Source of the DNA: UBA1138 sp036338615
GTDB lineage: Bacteria > Gemmatimonadota > Gemmatimonadetes > Longimicrobiales > Gaopeijiaceae
DNA length: 6,774 nt
Direction of reading: 5' to 3'
Assembly (NCBI GenBank): GCA_036338615.1
Contig: JAYZBT010000362.1
Coordinates: 1 to 6,774, forward strand
Shown here: one piece after another, positions 6,344-6,774 of the stretch
Numbering within the stretch: the first letter of the stretch is position 1
Layout: the number at the start of each line of letters is the position of its first letter
Notes under the pieces: generated by a model
Databases searched by the model: none
Seen by the model: only the letters and a program-made list of their open reading frames with translations
Told to the model about the DNA's origin: nothing
Position numbers and translations under genes: made by a program

Positions 6344-6774
6344 GCGGCCTCTCCGGCAGCTAGGAGCACATCCGAGAATCGTCGTTCGGCGCGCGCGAGG
6401 AGTGTGCCCACAGACGTGGTCGCCACGTCCACGGCCTCGGCGATCTCCCGGTAGCTGAAGCCGGAGTACCTCAGCAACAGCATCTCACGGTCCCGGGCCG
6501 GTAGGGCGTCGAGAGCGCGTCGTGCCGTCGCCTTGTCTTGCATGCGTTCGAGGGCCTGCTCCGGGGAATCGGGCTCGGTTGGCATGACTGGGTTCTCACT
6601 CATGAGTCGCCTGCGGTTTTCCTCGACCCGGTAGCGATCCCGAATCAGGTGCGTCGCGGTCTTGAAGAGCCAGGCTCGAATCCCGGCGGTGCTGCCCTCG
6701 ACGTCGCGCTCGAAAAGCCGGACCATCGCCTCCTGGGCGATGTCCTCGGCCGTGTCCCGGTCACCGCTCAGGCG
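6340..6774 (-). CDS. ECF RNA polymerase sigma factor, N-terminus cut by the right edge
   Basis: The frame stays open to the edge, giving 144 visible residues that begin RLSGDRDTAEDIAQEAMVRL. This is sigma region 2 ('D-x-A-E-D-I-x-Q-E'), so the internal ATG at 6726 is not the start. Region 2.3-2.4, which melts and reads the -10 element, is 'IRAWLFKTATHLIRDRYR' (visible residues 32-49). A linker follows, then region 4, which reads the -35 element: 'ALDALPARDREMLLLRYSGF' (87-106) and the helix-turn-helix 'SYREIAEAVDVATTSVGTLL' (107-126). Region 3 is absent, as usual in ECF sigmas, and no SnoaL or other C-terminal extension is seen. Only about 25-40 N-terminal residues should be missing. The 4-base overlap with the anti-sigma gene marks the two as a regulatory pair. 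The promoter lies outside the window, so autoregulation cannot be judged. Confidence 0.93.
   Translation of the reverse strand, partial: RLSGDRDTAEDIAQEAMVRLFERDVEGSTAGIRAWLFKTATHLIRDRYRVEENRRRLMSENPVMPTEPDSPEQALERMQDKATARRALDALPARDREMLLLRYSGFSYREIAEAVDVATTSVGTLLARAERRFSDVLLAAGEAA
6348..6354 (-). promoter_or_regulatory. Shine-Dalgarno GGAGAGG of the anti-sigma gene
   Basis: It lies inside the 3' end of the sigma gene, 4 bases before ATG 6343. It supports the overlapping ATGA start over later in-frame starts and suggests coupled synthesis of sigma and anti-sigma factors. Confidence 0.65.

Noticed and set aside
6340..6726. Sigma factor beginning at the ATG at 6726
   Set aside because: The upstream codons to the window edge continue sigma region 2 without interruption, so this methionine is internal.

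Overview
High-GC bacterial DNA in which every gene I can support lies on the minus strand, so the window reads right to left. The style of the genes (an ECF sigma factor overlapping a zinc-type anti-sigma factor, a TonB-dependent receptor opening with a carboxypeptidase-regulatory-like domain, signal peptides, outer-membrane barrels) points to a diderm bacterium. The anti-sigma membrane segment followed by 'GSPVRDW' and the receptor architecture remind me most of Gemmatimonadota, but that placement is an impression from memory and not a computed result.

Right half (6774 to about 1687): a compact gene cluster. The 3' part of an ECF sigma factor enters from the right edge. It overlaps by 4 bases (ATGA) an anti-sigma factor with a zinc-binding head, one membrane segment and a periplasmic beta-rich domain. 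Three bases further on begins a 761-residue TonB-dependent receptor, followed after 94 bases by a second outer-membrane beta-barrel protein with an NPA motif near its N-terminus. The first three genes are clearly coupled and the fourth probably belongs with them. The simplest reading is an envelope-sensing regulator controlling an outer-membrane uptake pair. The parts differ from the classical FecI-FecR-FecA set, because the receptor shows no visible STN signalling domain and the anti-sigma factor is of the ZAS type.

Left half (about 1640 to 1): small genes, two of them broken. A VOC/glyoxalase-fold gene is split by one frameshift. Next comes a 143-residue protein of unknown function in what looks like its own transcription unit, with a candidate promoter, a good Shine-Dalgarno and a strong hairpin after the stop. 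Then comes a remnant of an M20-family metallopeptidase that keeps its N-terminal signal/anchor and its middle domain but has lost both metal-binding regions through what look like two in-frame deletions. At the left edge the first 38 codons of a probable PA0069-family radical SAM protein run out of the window.

No RNA genes, CRISPR arrays, insertion sequences or phage genes are visible. No gene-free stretch exceeds 100 bases. I do not see a wholly new system. The points most worth checking are the doubly deleted M20 gene and the non-canonical sigma/anti-sigma/receptor arrangement.
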